From contig NC_064623.1 in NCBI RefSeq assembly GCF_023898315.1, positions 22,093,640 to 22,157,639 of the forward strand: a DNA stretch of 64,000 bases, written 5' to 3'. The notes beneath the pieces were generated by a model. The model did not search any database. It was given only the letters and a program-made list of their open reading frames with translations, and was not told where the DNA came from. Shown piece after piece: positions 1 to 13,358 of the stretch. Numbering within the stretch: the first letter of the stretch is position 1; each line of letters starts with the position of its first letter. The position numbers were made by a program, and so were the translations under genes. This stretch comes from Schistocerca nitens. Its lineage: Eukaryota; Arthropoda; Insecta; Orthoptera; Acrididae.

Positions 1-1330
1 GCTCATGAAAACCACACACTGCATGTTGTACCACCATACAGTGAGACCTTCAGAGGTGGTGGTCCAGATTGCTGTACACACTGGTACCTCTAATACCCAG
101 TAGCACGTCCTCTTCCACTGATGCATACCTGTATTCATCATGGCATAATATTCACAAGTTCATCAAGGCACTGTTGGTCCAGACTGTCCCACTCCACAAT
201 GGAAATTCGGCATAGATCTCTCAGAGTGGTTGGTGGGTCACATTGTCCATAAACAACGATTATCAATCTAACCAAGGCATGTTCCATAGGGTTCATGTCT
301 CGAGAATACGCTGGCCACTCTAGTCGAGGGATGTCGTTATCCTGAAGGAAATCATTCACAAGACGTGCGCAATGTGGGCGCGAAATGTCGTCCGTGAAGA
401 CTAATGTCTCGCCAATATGGTTGCACTATCAGTCAGAGGTTGGCATTCACGTAGCGTACAGCTGTTACGGCGCATTCCACGGCCACCGGTGTCATGTCGG
501 CCCCACATAATGCCACCCCCAAAACAGCAGGAAACCTCCACCTTGCTGCATTCACTGGATAGTGTGTCTAAGGCATTCAGCCTGACTGGGTTGCCTCCAA
601 ACACGTCTCAGACAATTGTCTGGTTGAAGGCATATGCGACAGTCATCGGTAAAGAGAACTGGACGCCAATCCTGAGCAATCCAGTCGGCATGTTGTTGGG
701 TCCATCTGTACTGCCTGCATGGTGTCATGGTTGCATAGATGGACCTCGCCCGGTCGGGAATGAAGTTTCACTTCATGCAGCCTACTGTGCACAGTGAATC
801 TTAACACAATGCCCTGTGGCTGCATGAAAAGCGTTATTCAACATGGTGGTGTTGCTGTCAGGGTTCCTTCGAACCATAATCCGTAGGTAGCAGTCATCCA
901 CTGCAGTAGTAGCCCTCGAGCGACCTGAGTGAGGCATGTCATCGGCAGTTCCTGTCTCTCTGTATCTCCTCCATGTCTGAACAACATCACTGTTTCACTC
1001 CGAGACACATGGACACTTCCCTAATTGAAAGCCCTTCCTGACACAAGGTAACAATGGAGACACAACTGAACTGCGGTATTTACCATCTCGGCATGGTTGA
1101 ACTACAGACAACATGAGCCATGTACCTCCTTCCTGGTGGAATGACTGGCTGTTGGACCCCCTCCGTCTAATAGCTACTGCTCGTGCATGGTTGTTTACAT
1201 CTTTGTGCAGGTTAAGTGATATCTCTGAACAGTCAAAGGGACTGTGGCTGAAACAGTATCCACAGCCCATATCTATCTTCAGGTGTGCTGAGAACTGGAG
1301 TGATGCAAAACGATGTGGGTAGTAAAAATA
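1..1330 (-). mobile_element. Tc1-like DNA transposon, decayed, cut by window edge
   Basis: The minus strand carries scattered pieces of a Tc1/mariner-superfamily transposase, which would cut and paste its own DNA at TA sites. The clearest piece (about 359-138) reads DNDIPRLEWPAYSRDMNP, the block around the last catalytic acidic residue of Tc1 transposases. A GGGIMWG block lies near 530-510. The N-terminal helix-turn-helix region is recognisable near 1110-880. The reading frame is broken many times, so it is not functional. The left end lies outside the window and I could not place the right terminal repeat; the end at about 1330 is approximate. The family call is firm, the lineage is not. Confidence 0.8.
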
Positions 1331-1389
1331 TTTCTGTTACTGATAAATCAGATATATATATACAGTATTTAACAATCATTTTCTGAGTA

Positions 1390-3105
1390 CTGCTGGTGAA
1401 TTAAACAAAAATTTAGTTTCTACAGGGAATCAATAAATCTTCTGGCAAATGTCTTTCTGAGATTGATGTTTGTAATACTCTTCTGTGATACAGAGAAAGG
1501 GGAGATTGAGTCAATAATTAAATCACTGAAGACTAATGACTCTCAGAAATATAACTGAGTACCTAGCAGAATATTAAAGTACTGTGCTGCACATGTTAGC
1601 CCTGTATTTAGCCATATTTGTAATTTTTCCTTTAGTAATGGTCAGTTTCCTAAATGAGTGAAGTACTCAGCAGTAACACCACTTAATAAAAAGGTAGAAA
1701 GGGACAATGTAGACAATTTTAGAGATATTTCTATGTCATCAGTGTTTGCTAAAGTTATTGAAAAGGCTGTGTATGTAAGGATAACTGATCATTTTAGTCC
1801 ACACAATTTTCTGTCAATGTGCAGTTCGGGTTTAGAAGTTGTTTAAGAACTGAAAACGCTATATTCTCTTTCCTCTGTGAAGTATTGGATAGGCTAACAA
1901 AAGGATTAGAACACTCGGCATTTTTTTTTTTATTATTTTTATTTAACTAAGGCATTCTATAGCGTAGATCACAAAATATTGCTTCAGAAGTTGGACCATT
2001 ATGGAATACAGGGACTAGCTTGCAGTTGGTTCGCCTCTTGTGTTGGGGCCACTCCTGTTCCTCATTTATGTAAATGATATATGCTCTAGTATTATGAGTA
2101 ATTGTAAAATATTTCTGATGACACTAGCTTGGTAGTAAAAGATGATGCGTGCAACGTTGGATCGGTTTCAAATATAGTGCAGTTCATGACTTAAGTTCAT
2201 GGCTTGTTGAAGATAAACTAATGCTGAATCACAGTAAGACTCAGCTTCTAACACACAATTCAACAAAACACGAAATTTTAATTTCACAAAATGGGCCTAT
2301 GATTAGTGAAACTGAACAGTTCAAATTTCTAGGTGCTCAGAAAGACAGTAAACTGTTGTGGAAAGCCCACGTTCAGGATCTTGTTTGAAGTCTTAATGCT
2401 GCCATTTTTACCATTCAAACGGTATCTGAAGTAAGTGATCATTCAACATGAAAATTAGCCTACTTTGCTTATTTTTATTCGCTGATGTCAATATTATATT
2501 TTGGGGTAACTCTTCCTGTTCAAAAAGGATATTTTTGGCTCAGAAATGGGCAGTTAGGGCAATAAGTGGCGTAAGTTCACAAACCTCTTGTCGACCCCTG
2601 TTCACTAATCTGGGTATTTTGACATTGTCCTCAATATATATATTCTTTACTGTTGTTTCTTGTTAACAATATCAACTTATTCCAAGAATAAGCAGCTTTC
2701 ACTCACTCAATACTCAGCACAAATCCTACCTGCATTTGGATCAGACTTCCTTAACTCTTGTGCAGACAGGTGTGCGGTATATTGCTGCACCCATTTTCAA
2801 TAAGCTATCACAAGAATTCAAAAATCTTAGCAGTAATCCATGCACTTTCAAATCGAGACTGAAGAGTTTCCTCATAGGTCTCTCCTATTCTGTTGATTTC
2901 CTTGAAAAATTAAGCTGATTCCTATGTTAAATTGTTGATTGCATTTACTTAAACTTATGGCTTGACTTCTTTGGGTTCATAAAATTTTATTTTTATCTGT
3001 TATTACTTTTATGTTGTAAGTTCATGTACTGACATGTTCCATGACCTTTGAGATTTGCTCCTCAATTTGGTTCTACAGAATTTGATGTGTAAATAAATAA
3101 ACCCT
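1390..3105 (+). mobile_element. CR1/Jockey-type LINE, 5'-truncated and decayed
   Basis: Several plus-strand fragments read as a non-LTR reverse transcriptase. The stretch at 1658-1846 has the pattern YSAVTPLNKK followed by a degraded NYRPIS-like block, and 2149-2388 reads as the segment after the catalytic loop (LVEDKLMLNHSKTQLL, then FKFLGAQ). The piece at 2448-2666 corresponds to the C-terminal region that ends in a CRPLF block. Between them the frame shifts repeatedly and part of the catalytic palm seems lost near 1960-2100. The copy ends at 3085-3105 with a short AAATAAATAAA tail typical of this LINE type. Endonuclease is absent, consistent with 5' truncation. Confidence 0.75.
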
Positions 3106-4840
3106 AACAGCTTGTACCATGGGACAGTGGTTTCCAGAGTATAGATGCAGCTGTAGAATACTAAGCAACATAAGTATCATACAAATTTTCTTTTCCTACA
3201 CCAACTCCAACTAGGAAGACCATATCTAGGTGCAAAGATGTTTGTATATTATGAGACCATCTTGTATTTTTGTCCTTGTAAGACCTGACTTAACTTTCTA
3301 AATAATTTAAAGTTTTATGTACATTTAGTGAAAGAATTCATTTAGTGAAAGAATTCAACTCCAGAATATTAAGTTATCCAGCATAATTATGCCTTTTTTG
3401 CTGGAGGAGGATGTATCTTACTGGGTGTGTTTCGGGTGGAAACAGAACGTTACTAGTTTTAAATGTTAGATCTTGGGAAGAGCCCCCTTCTATTAGAATT
3501 GGATGTGTCTGCATAGTGGGCACAAGGCTGGGGAATTACACTACAGATTGTGAAATCCAATAGTTCAAGTCAATTTTGCAGCCTACACATCATGTACGGA
3601 CAGAGAATCATTTCTGATTACACAGATGGCAGGTTACCCAGGTAATGTAAAACATATTCCATGAGCAACTGAAAGAGTGAGGCAAAGTTTGGTGTATGGA
3701 ATTCCTAAAATGATAAAGCATGTTCTTAAGTAACTGGCAGGAAAGATTGTTCATGAATTGCAGGGGAAATAGCTTAATATACACATTAATGTCTCAGCTG
3801 GTGATGTACTGCATGAAAAACAAGCATATGCTACCTCTGTTCATGGGCTGTGTGTGAAGATGAGACTTAGTAGGTTCTCAGATGAGGCCTTTAAATAATA
3901 ATGACTTATCACTGGTAAGAAAGTTTTTTGAAAAACGGTTAAAAACGTAGTCATGATATACGGAGAAGTTCTGACTAAATACCTGGGAAGCATGAATTGA
4001 AGCTAAAGCAGGCTGAGCTAGGTATGTATTGAAGAAGAGCAAAATTTTAAAAGAGCAGTGAAAGAGATGTCAAATATAATACTCTGCAAGGCTTTTTAAA
4101 GAGTGTCCAAACAGTGCGCATGATGCCACCCTATATACCAATTTCTATTGCTGCAATATAGTGGACTGGAATTTAGGGAAGAAACCTATAGGAACTTCTG
4201 AAACAAAGGTAAAAGACCAATGAAGTTGGCAATCAGATTTACTAACAAATACACATGAGAGGGGTGGCTGCATGTAATAGCATAGCTGTAGAAGCAAACA
4301 GAAAGTAGGTTTACTATCAAAGAGAGGTCATTTACCACAGAGAAGTGTCTAAAGTGTGGAAATGCAGTTTGTTAAGAGTAAAGTAAAAAACTGTGGCAGA
4401 TGACACCCAAATATGTCTTGCAACAAGGCAAAAAAATTCTGCAGGAAAGGACATGAAATAACAGCAGCAATAAACATCATTTAAGTATGAGACAACACTG
4501 GCATGACTTAGTTCATAAGGAATTTTCAGTTTCAATAATCAAGATGACACTCAAGCATAGTCGAGAACATACTTGGTGTGCTTGGGGAAGAAATACAGAA
4601 ATTTGAAAGAATGGCGATTTCGCTCTTGTTAAAACTTTTTTGATAAATTTAAAGAACCAATATACGAAGGAGGAGATCATGCAAAGTTCTTTAACATCAC
4701 TGCAGATCATGCATAGGCTGCAAGAATACAATCAGGGTCTGCACAGAGGCATTCAGATAGACAATTTTCCTTTATTGGGTAAGTGAATGGAATAACAAAA
4801 ATTCACTAACACTGGTTTGAAGAAACCTCATGTACAATAG
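3106..4840. other. Gap with no recognised gene
   Basis: AT-rich sequence with only short open frames. A weak cysteine-rich stretch near 4350-4490 (CNKAKKFCRKGHE) recalls a gag zinc knuckle but is too short and interrupted to assign. The pieces do not match anything else I recognise. Confidence 0.5.
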
Positions 4841-4890
4841 ATTGGTTGGTTGGTTGGTTTAAAAGAGGGGGGAAGGGACCAAACTAGGTC
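4841..4890. repeat. GGTTGGTTGG-type dispersed repeat fragment
   Basis: Tandem GGTTGGTTGG followed by a purine-rich run and GGGACCAAACTAGGTC. This is the end of a dispersed repeat that I recall as common in orthopteran genomes. Only about 50 bases are present, and the family was not checked by search. Confidence 0.5.
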
Positions 4891-5039
4891 TAGACGTAAG
4901 ATTAATTCCGACGAAAAAATTTATATTTGGTCGAAAATAAGTGGTACCTCTAATATGGAAGATTGTAAATTTGTTGGTGATTGTATGGTCTATTATCATT
5001 AATAAAGACTACACATTGATCTTGCCAAAAGCCGAGAAG

Positions 5040-8000
5040 CGATTCTTCTTAGTGTTGTAGCTCCCTGGGGCACCCTGGGATGCTCTCTGGGCCCCCCCTC
5101 AGGTCCTGTGTGTCGTGCTATATACATCATGATCGGTCAGAGTGCCCCCAGCGTTGGGCCGTTTGTCGCAAATGTAATAAAAAGGTCACATTGCTAAAGT
5201 TTGCCACTCAGCTGCAAAAGAATCGAAGGAAGCAGGTACAGAGGACATGGACGTTGACATTCAGGAAGTTTCATCGGGCCAGGATCCTGACGCATCGGCA
5301 CGCAAACTCGTTATCGAGGTGTCGGTTCGGTCGCACCGGTTACAACTGCAAGTAGATACGGCCGCGGCTGTTTCGTTGTTGAATGCACAAACTTATTCCG
5401 ACCTTGGATCGCCCCCGTTGGCGCCAGTTTACCGGCGGCTACGCGGTTATGGTAAACAGTTCATTCCCCTACTGGGTCGATTCACTACCGACGTGACTTA
5501 CAAATCAGTCACTCGGCCTATTACTTTTATTGTTGTCAGTGATGCGAGCTCCGCTAACCTTTTTGGCCTGGATGCCTTACAAGCTTCCGGTTTTTCTATC
5601 GCTGACGCCATACAGTTGGTCTCCGAAGACGTTCCCTATCAATCATTGGAATCTTCGATCTCAGACTTTCCAGATATTTTTGAGGGCCTGGGGCGTGTTT
5701 CAGATTTTGAAGCTCACTTAACATTGAAGGCGTCGGCTCCCCCGCGTTTTCTACGCGCTAGGCAGATTCCCTTGGCTCTCCGCCCTCAGGTAAAGGAAGA
5801 GCTAGACCGGCTGACAGCCCTAAGAGTCATTCTTCCCATTTCTTCTAGTGAGTGGGCTTTGCCCCTCGTTATTGTAAGGAAGCCCTCGGGATAATTCCGT
5901 CTTTGTGGCGATTTCAAGGCCACCATTAATTCCCAATTGGTATTCTCTGCCGTGGCGGGAGGACAATATTTTTCGAAAATCGATCTTTCGGAGGTACCAC
6001 TTGATGAGGACTCCAAATGGCTGGCGGTCGTCAACACCCCGTTTGGCCTTTACCAATACCAGCGGTTGGCCTTCGGAATCTCCAGAGCCCCAGCGATATT
6101 CCAGCGTTATCTTGAGCACGTCATGTCGACAATCCCTCATTGTATTAATTACCTGGATGACATAATTGTCACAGGCCGCAGCACGAAGGAACACTTGCAC
6201 AACCTTCGCACCCTCTTTCTCAAATTCAGGTCTGTGGGCTTGCGTTGCAACCTGCATAAGTCAAACTTCTTCCAACCGCCCATTGAGTATGTGGGCTACA
6301 CCATCTCTCGGCACGGCATCCAGCCACTAGGAAGTTTGGTCCAAGGTATCGTCAACCTTCCTCGGCCCACTTCGCTGAAAGAGTTACAAGCTTTTTTAGG
6401 CAAGATAGCCTATTACCATCGGTTCATTCCCAGGGCTTCCACTATAGCCCACCCCCTGTACTGCCTTCTGCACAAGGGTGTTCCTTTTGATTGGTCGCCT
6501 GCATGTGAGCGAGCGTTCACCTCGTTGAAGGGCCTCCTCACTTCAGCCCCTTGTTTGGCTACTTTTGATCCCCATAAGCCGTTGGTCCTGGCTACAGATG
6601 CTTCGCAGTATGGGGTGGGGGCGGTCCTGGCCCATCGCAACACAGATGGTTCCGAGCAACCACTGGCGTTTGCGTCTAAAACGCTTAATCCCGCGCAGGC
6701 CCATTACTCCCAGGTGGAAAAAGAAGCTTTGGCCATTGTCTACGCTGTTACCAAGTTTCACCCTTTCTTGTATGGCACGAAGTTTCAGTTAATCACCGAC
6801 CATAAGCCGTTAATATCGTTATTTGGCCCCGCCTCTCAGATTCCGGATAGGGCGGCCCACAGACTACAGCGCTGGGCCTTGTTCCTCTCTAAGTACCATT
6901 ATGACATTCGTTTTCGCCCTACAGGACAGCATGCCAACGCCGACGCTCTTTCCCGTCTTCCGGTGGGCCCGGATCCTACGTTCGATCGGGAGGAGATTAT
7001 GTGTTTTCAATTGGATGTGGCGTCCCGCCAAGCAGTTGATGGCTTCCCGATCACTAGTTCTCGAGTCGCCAGGGAAACGGCAGCTGACCCGATTCTCCGG
7101 CAAGTAGTTCGCCTCATTCAGCAGGGGTGGTCATCCGGCCCTCCGGGCCGGGCCTCGGACCCTCTTCGTAATTATTTTCTTCTACGAGACCGCCTCTCGG
7201 TCTTGGAAGGAGTTCTCCTTCTGGCTACCGATGATACAGCTCCTCGCGTGGTTATTCCTGCAGGTTTACGAAGGGAGGTCCTGACGTTATTACATGCGGG
7301 GCACTGGGGTGTTTCCCGTACTAAAACCTTGGCTCGCAGACATGTGTACTGGCCTGGTATTGACAGAGAAATTGAGCACTTGGTGGCCGCCTGTTCCCAG
7401 TGTGCGAGCCAACAAGCATCTCCCAGGGCAGCGTTCTCTTCATGGCCGCCGGCAACCCAAGCATGGGAACGTGTTCACATCGATTTTGCGGGCCCGTTTC
7501 TCAATGGCTTTTGGCTCATTGTCATTGATGCTTATTCCCGATTCCCATATGTGGTTCGCTGCTCCTCCACCACTTCAGAAGTTGCAATCCAGGCACTATC
7601 AAAAATCTTTTCTGTGGAAGGTCTGCCAATCACCCTGGTCTCAGACAATGGACCACAGTTTATTTCACAGACCTTCCAGGATTTTTGTAGGCGCTTCGGT
7701 ATTCGGCACGTTTGCTCTCCCCCCTTCCATCCACAATCGAATGGGGAAGCCGAGCGCATGGTGTGCACATTTAAGACGCAGATGAAAAAGTATGTGCACG
7801 AATTTCCTGCAGAGGAAGCCTTGACATTTTTCTTGACGGCATACCGGACCACACCAATGGGTGAACGCAGCCCCGCAGAGCTCCTCCATGGGCGTCAACC
7901 TAGGACCCTGCTGCACCTTCTCCGGCCGGGTCCTCGCCAGTCTTCACAAAACGGAGTACCTGGTTTTCCACTGGGTATGTCGGTCTGGGCCCGTGGGTTT

Positions 8001-8902
8001 GGTCGCAATCCACGTTGGATACCGGCGGTGGTCCTGCGTCGAAATGGCCGCCGGCTCTATACCTTGCAGGCGGGGGATCGGGTGGTACGTCGTCACCAAA
8101 ATCAGCTACGTCCACGTTCGGGCACCCACCCTCCGACCTCTCGGGCACCGGCTTCCCCATTGCCGGCACCTGGATTGGGTTCACAAGGGACGTCACCTCT
8201 TCTCCCCACTGTGCCTCTGCCGCACTGCGATGGTTCTCAGCCTTGGCAGCCTCCAGTAGCTCCAGCACCGGCATCGCCATCATTCGAGATGCCCCAGCGA
8301 GAGCTGGCCCCCCTAGCAGACCCGGTTTCTCAGGGGGCTAGTTCACCTGTGGTCGTCCCTTCCCCTTCGTCCCGACGCTGGGTCTTGCCCCTCCCGAGGT
8401 GGAACAGGATCCGGAGTTCGACAGCTTGTCACCCGTTCTGTCCCGAGCTCCGGTTGTGGGACGACGGGGGCCTCTTCGGGTGGGTCACTTCCAGCCGTAT
8501 TCGAAGGTTCCAGCTCGAGGGTTGGCAGATCCCCTCGACTCCGGCCATCCAATGGATGTGGAGGTCATCGCTCCTGCCCGACGCTCCACCTTCCGACGCA
8601 GTGGATCACAGTGGCTTCACCCCCCGAAGGAGGAGGAGTGTAGTAGCCACCAGAAAGATCGCGGGAGGCGCACATTGGCACGGCGCGTCACGGGCGGTAG
8701 TTGCCGCAAGTAGAGTCCCGTCCACCAGAGGGCACGCGAGAATTCGGACGCGACCTCTGCCGGCGTAACAACAAGAACAACAACAACAACAACAACTCCG
8801 GCAGCACGGGCCGTGCCCAGTCAGTCAACATCGGGCATGCCTAGGACGCAGTCCCAGCCTACGCTAAGTGAAGTGCGACGTAACGTGAACAGTGTTACTA
8901 CA
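5040..8902 (+). mobile_element. Ty3/gypsy LTR retrotransposon (Mag-like), 5'-truncated fossil
   Basis: A reverse-transcribing LTR element lacking its 5' LTR and most of gag. Parts in order: a CCHC-type gag remnant (about 5080-5190), aspartic protease (about 5300-5600), reverse transcriptase with YLDDIIVTG (about 5650-6500), RNase H with LATDASQYGVGAVLA (about 6540-6930), integrase with an HHCC finger, an IDFAGP block and SDNGPQF (about 7250-7900), a proline-rich tail and a 3' LTR. The order PR-RT-RH-IN places it in Ty3/gypsy; the RYRP-like HANADALSRLP block resembles the Mag lineage. It is broken, with few visible breaks, so it is probably fairly young; LTR dating is impossible with one LTR. 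GC content is clearly higher than the flanks. Its 3' end abuts copia integrase codons, so it probably inserted into the copia element. Confidence 0.9.
8639..8902 (+). repeat. 3' LTR of the Ty3/gypsy element
   Basis: Begins TGTAGTAGCC directly after a purine-rich tract (GAAGGAGGAGGAG, 8626-8638) that would prime plus-strand synthesis, and appears to end in TACA at 8902, giving about 264 bases with TG...CA ends. It contains a CAA-rich simple stretch at 8767-8796. The end was placed by where the copia reading resumes; no second LTR is available for comparison. Confidence 0.7.
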
Positions 8903-9539
8903 GAGCTATCTAAGAGTTTTTGGGCAGGGGCCTTGACAACTGTGGTGTATTTCATTAACAGAGCACCTATCAAAGTTGTGAGGAACAAGACCTCCAGAAG
9001 TGTGGACTGGGAAGAAACTGAACCTACAGCACTTAAAACTCTTTAGATCTAAAGCAATGGTTCAAATTGTAAAATCATTATGCGGTAAATGGGATGCGAA
9101 ATATCATAAATATCTTTTTGTTGGTTACTGTAAGGATTCGAAAGGCTAGATTTTTTTAATCCTGTAAATAAGAAGATAATAAGCAGTAGATATGTAGTAT
9201 TTTTAGATATTCTAAACATAAAATAAAAGAAAACAGTCAAATTAATACTGTAATTCAATCAAATATAAAGTGTGTCAGTGCTGAAATGATGGAAACTGAA
9301 ATAGAGGAAGATAAGTGTAAAGAACAAACTGATTTTCTACCTGAGCATGAAATTCAGGAAGAAGATTCAATAGACAAAACCAATTTAAAACATTCGACAA
9401 CTAAAACAAAACCAAAAAGATATCCAGAGTATGGAATGTATATTCCTAAACGTTCTACAATGAACTCATCACTTTTCCTGAGCAGTAGTTGTCGATACCA
9501 GCATTATTTTTCGAATTTTGGATAGCTCAGTATAACTTC

Positions 9540-10280
9540 AGTTTCTTTTCTGAAATTTTTCATATAATTTTATACACAGTTATATTTCGAGCTAAAATTT
9601 ATGAAAAGTGATTACTTAATAAAATATTTTAGTTTCGAAGTTATAATCGATAAGTAAAAGTTCTCAATGTACTGTTAAATTTTTTTTTAGAAACATTTGA
9701 ACTTATTATTTGCACACTTAAAATTTCTATTATTAATTACACAATCCTGTAATGTTTACTATGTTTGTTTCTGGATTCCTTTATGAAATAATAATCGAAA
9801 TTAATAATGTAACAAAAACTAGTAGGAATTAATTTATTAAGAAAAATTGTAAACCCATTGGAATATTGTTATTTCCGCAGAGTGTGGGTCATAAGCTTGC
9901 CTTTGATGTGACTGGACGTATTTTTGTATAATAGGTGCAAACAATGTAATTTCGACTTTGTTAATGTGAAAAATCAAAATTGTGTGTGCTACACTAAAAA
10001 GTGATAAAATTAGTGGAAAATATATTTACATACAAAATTTTGCTACCACAATCTTGCAATTTATTTAGTTCAAACCAACCATGAGACCTGATGTTAGATT
10101 TTCATCTTCAAAAATCAGACCCCTAGACAAGAAGAGCTGGAGCCATCTCAACATGACAAGCTAAGTAAACTTGAAAGTTTATCGTAATCTTCGCTCCTCT
10201 CAAATCTTCATAAAAGATTTTGCTTATTAATTACCGGGACTGGGCACTGTTTAATGTGGGAAATAAATGGAAGAGCAAAG
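9540..10280. other. AT-rich stretch inside the copia element, unrecognised
   Basis: Between the copia linker and its reverse transcriptase lie about 700 very AT-rich bases with no open frame and no clear pol similarity. It is probably an inserted sequence or heavily diverged copia DNA; I could not place boundaries or a target duplication. Confidence 0.4.
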
Positions 10281-10561
10281 AAGGGGGCAGATTACACAGT
10301 TGATGAAACCTTGGCAAGTATTTGTGCTCAAATTTGGAAGGAGGCTACTGAAAAAAAAATACAGTCAATGATACAAATGAGTGAGTTGACATGCTTGAAA
10401 ATAAAAAGGCACTAAGAGTGACATAGGTATTCAATAAAACAGTTCTGATATTGAAGTACCAAAATACAGTGCTAGATTAGTAGTTAAAGGATATTGCCAG
10501 AAAGAAGGAATAAATTATAATGAGACTCTCACCTGTGGTGAAACATTCATCAGTAAGATAC

Positions 10562-10829
10562 ATCCACAGCTCACGATCTAGTGTCTATCGTTGCTGCCGC
10601 TTGATAAAGGGGTCCCGGGTTCGATTCTCAGCTGGGTTGGGAATTTTATCTGCCCAGGGACAGGGTGTTTTTGTTGTCTTCATCATTTAATCATCATCAC
10701 CATCATCATTATTTGTGACAGTGGCTAAATTGTGTTGTGTAAAAATTAGACTGTGTAAAAATTGGGACTTTTGTATGGGTGCTGATGACTCCACAGTTGA
10801 GCACCCCATGAAACAAATATCATCATCAT
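10562..10829 (+). mobile_element. tRNA-derived SINE with (ATC)n tail
   Basis: A Pol III-type SINE: a tRNA-like head with box B GGGTTCGATTC at about 10617-10627, a body ending in GCACCCCATGAAACAAATAT, and a CATCATCAT tail. It is flanked by an 8-base target duplication TAAGATAC at 10554-10561 and 10830-10837. Removing it rejoins copia codons, so it entered the copia element after that had integrated. From memory this is an orthopteran SINE family; no search was made. Confidence 0.8.
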
Positions 10830-11062
10830 TAAGATACCTTTTAGCTCTTGCAGAAAGGGGAGACCTATTAATTCATCAAATGAATATGAAAACAGATATC
10901 TCAATGGAAAGCTATAAGAGGAAATATATGCGATCCCCCTGATGACGTTAAAAGACCTTATCAAGGAAAAACGTTTAAAGAACGGTGTATACATATTAGA
11001 GCAGAGTGCCCAGTGCTGGAATGAATGACGACATAACACTTTGATAAATATAATTTGATAAA

Positions 11063-11212
11063 TGTTCAAATGTGCGTGAATTCTATGGGACAAAACTTTT
11101 GAGGTCATCGGTCCCTAGACTTACACACTATTTAGACTAACTTATGCTAAGAACAACACACATACCCATACCCAGAGCAGATCTCAAACCTCTGGTGGGA
11201 GGGGCAATGCAA
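11063..11212 (-). mobile_element. tRNA-derived SINE, antisense, inside copia
   Basis: The plus strand shows the reverse of an orthopteran-type SINE: GAGGTCATCGGTCCC near the left and CAGATCTCAAACCTC (degraded box B complement) near the right. A direct repeat AATTTGRTAAA with one mismatch lies at 11052-11062 and 11213-11223, consistent with a target duplication. It interrupts copia reverse transcriptase sequence. Confidence 0.7.
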
Positions 11213-11604
11213 AATTTGGTAAAACTGGGCATGTCACAGACCAAAGCAGATCCAGGTATACATTATAAAAGAAGCATGGAAGAAATTACAATCATGGCCA
11301 TGTGGGTAAATGATTTTTTATTTTGACCAACAGTGGATATAAAATGGACCTTTTTAAAACAGTTACGATCAGAATTTAATATGCATGACTTAGGGGAAGT
11401 TAATCGATACTTGGGTATGAAGATTTTAAGAGGTACCAACAGAATAGAATTTTGGATTGATGAGTCTCTGTAGAAAACTTTGGTGTAAAAGATTATAAAC
11501 CTTTTTCTACCTCAATCAAAAATAATGCAAGACTGGTAATAACTGTTGAGGACAAAAAATGTATGTAATTTTTACCCTATTTGGACGCTGCAGAAAATCT
11601 ACTG

Positions 11605-12693
11605 TAGACTGATGAGCCAAAACATTATGACCACCTGTTTAATAGCGTGTTGGTTCACTTTTTAAACACAGTACAGCAACGATTCTGCTTAGTATGGATT
11701 CTACAAGTCCTTGGCTGGTTTCCAGATGTACGTGCACCAGAAATCTACTCTCAGGTCGGTAAATTCCCCAAATTATGGGACAGTACTTTGTGGGAATGGA
11801 GCTGGCGCCCTAAATGTGCTCTATTAGGTATAAATCAGGTGCATTTGCTGACAAAGACATCGATCTGAGTTCACTGTCAAGCTCCTCAAACAACTGCAGC
11901 ACGATTCTGGCCTTTCGCCATAGAGAGTTATTCTTCTGGAAGATGTCATCACCATCAGAGAAGACTTAAATCATGAAGGGATGCAACTGCTCTGCAATAA
12001 TGTTCATGTAGTTTACTGCCGTCATGGCATCTTCGATTTCTAACACGGGCCCCACGAGCTCACCCAGTGTCCCCCATAGCATAATTCTGCCCTCGCTGGC
12101 CTGCATCTGCCGTGCAGTACACGTTTCAAGCAGCCATTCACCTGGAAGACCCAGCCATCGCCATGGTGTAACAAGAAATGCAATTCATTTGACAGGCATC
12201 ACGTTTCTATGGATCCATGGTGAAAATTCTATGATGCTGTGCCCACCACAGACGAGATGATAATGTCGTTTGATCAACGCAGGAACACATGGGAGTCATA
12301 TAATATGGAGCTCCATGTTCAACGATGACCTCTGAATTACTTGCTCTGAAAAATTTGTGCTTGCACCTCCATTATACTCTGTCATCAGGTCTGCCACAGT
12401 TCGCTGCCTACCCTAGATTATATAGTGGAGGATACTCCAACCTCTACGTTTTGTGATGAGATGTGGACATCCAGTAACATAAGGCTCAGAGATTTTCGTT
12501 CCCAGTCGCAGCACCCTTTGTCAAAACCTCTTATATCAGTGGATTTCCACATTTGGGGCACGTAACGTCGCTATAAAGACTGCCCATTTGTCTCTCTTCC
12601 AGCTACATTCTTCCCTCACGTGACTGCAACATCTAGAGGTCGCATTCAACCTCGTTATGGGCAGTGGTCACAATGTTTTTTCTCATTAGTGTA
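11605..12693 (-). mobile_element. Tc1-like DNA transposon with terminal inverted repeats, decayed
   Basis: The left end reads TA then GACTGATGAG followed by AACATTATGACCAC; the right end in reverse complement reads TA then CACTAATGAG followed by AACATTGTGACCAC, so about 30-base terminal inverted repeats are preserved beside TA at both ends (11605-11606 and 12692-12693). The interior on the minus strand corresponds to a Tc1-type transposase, recognisable in the segment around 11830-12060 (for example a block like HPFMI.VFSDGDD). The frame is broken throughout. It sits exactly between copia codons LL and YSAQTSRPD, so it is younger than the copia element. This family is distinct from the Tc1-like copy at the left edge of the window. 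Confidence 0.85.
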
Positions 12694-13358
12694 CTCAGCA
12701 CAGACTTCAAGGCCAGATGCAGCATTTGCCACAAATGCTGTAAGCAAGTTTTGCAATGATCCAAGAGAAAAACATTGGATGGCGAACAAGAGAATATTCA
12801 GATATTTAAAGGAAACTGCTGACTGTAAGATGAAGTATTTAAAAAGGGAAATATAAATTTAGAAGGTTACAGTGTTGCAGACTGGGGAAGTGAGCTGGAA
12901 TGCAAACACTCCATCACTGGAAGTTGTTTTAAACTAATGGGAGGATTGATATTCTGGTCGTGTAAGAGACAGAGGACAGTAGCTTTGAGCGCCATAGAAG
13001 CTGAATATGTGGCCTTATTCTCCACTATCCAAGCAGCTCTCAGAACATTGATGGGTGTAATAGAATATCTTATAAAAATAAAACCAGTTATAATATTTTG
13101 TGGCAATATGGGAGCTGTTACACTTTCCAACAATAATGTCACTAGTATGAGATCCCAAAATATTGTCATTAAGCATCACTTTAGAAGATATAACTTAGAG
13201 CAGGAAAATGTAACCATTAAATATCGATGCACAGAAGAAATGTTATAATATCTGCTAACCAAACCTCTCAATAATAACAAGTTTCAGAAGTTGGTGAAAC
13301 GTTATGGTCCAATCTGTGATGTGTAGCACTCAGTATCTGAAAAATATTTGTTCAAGGG

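Noticed and set aside
4340-4490. Gag zinc knuckle of the copia element
   Set aside because: Only one short cysteine-rich stretch, interrupted, with no neighbouring gag or LTR similarity to support it.
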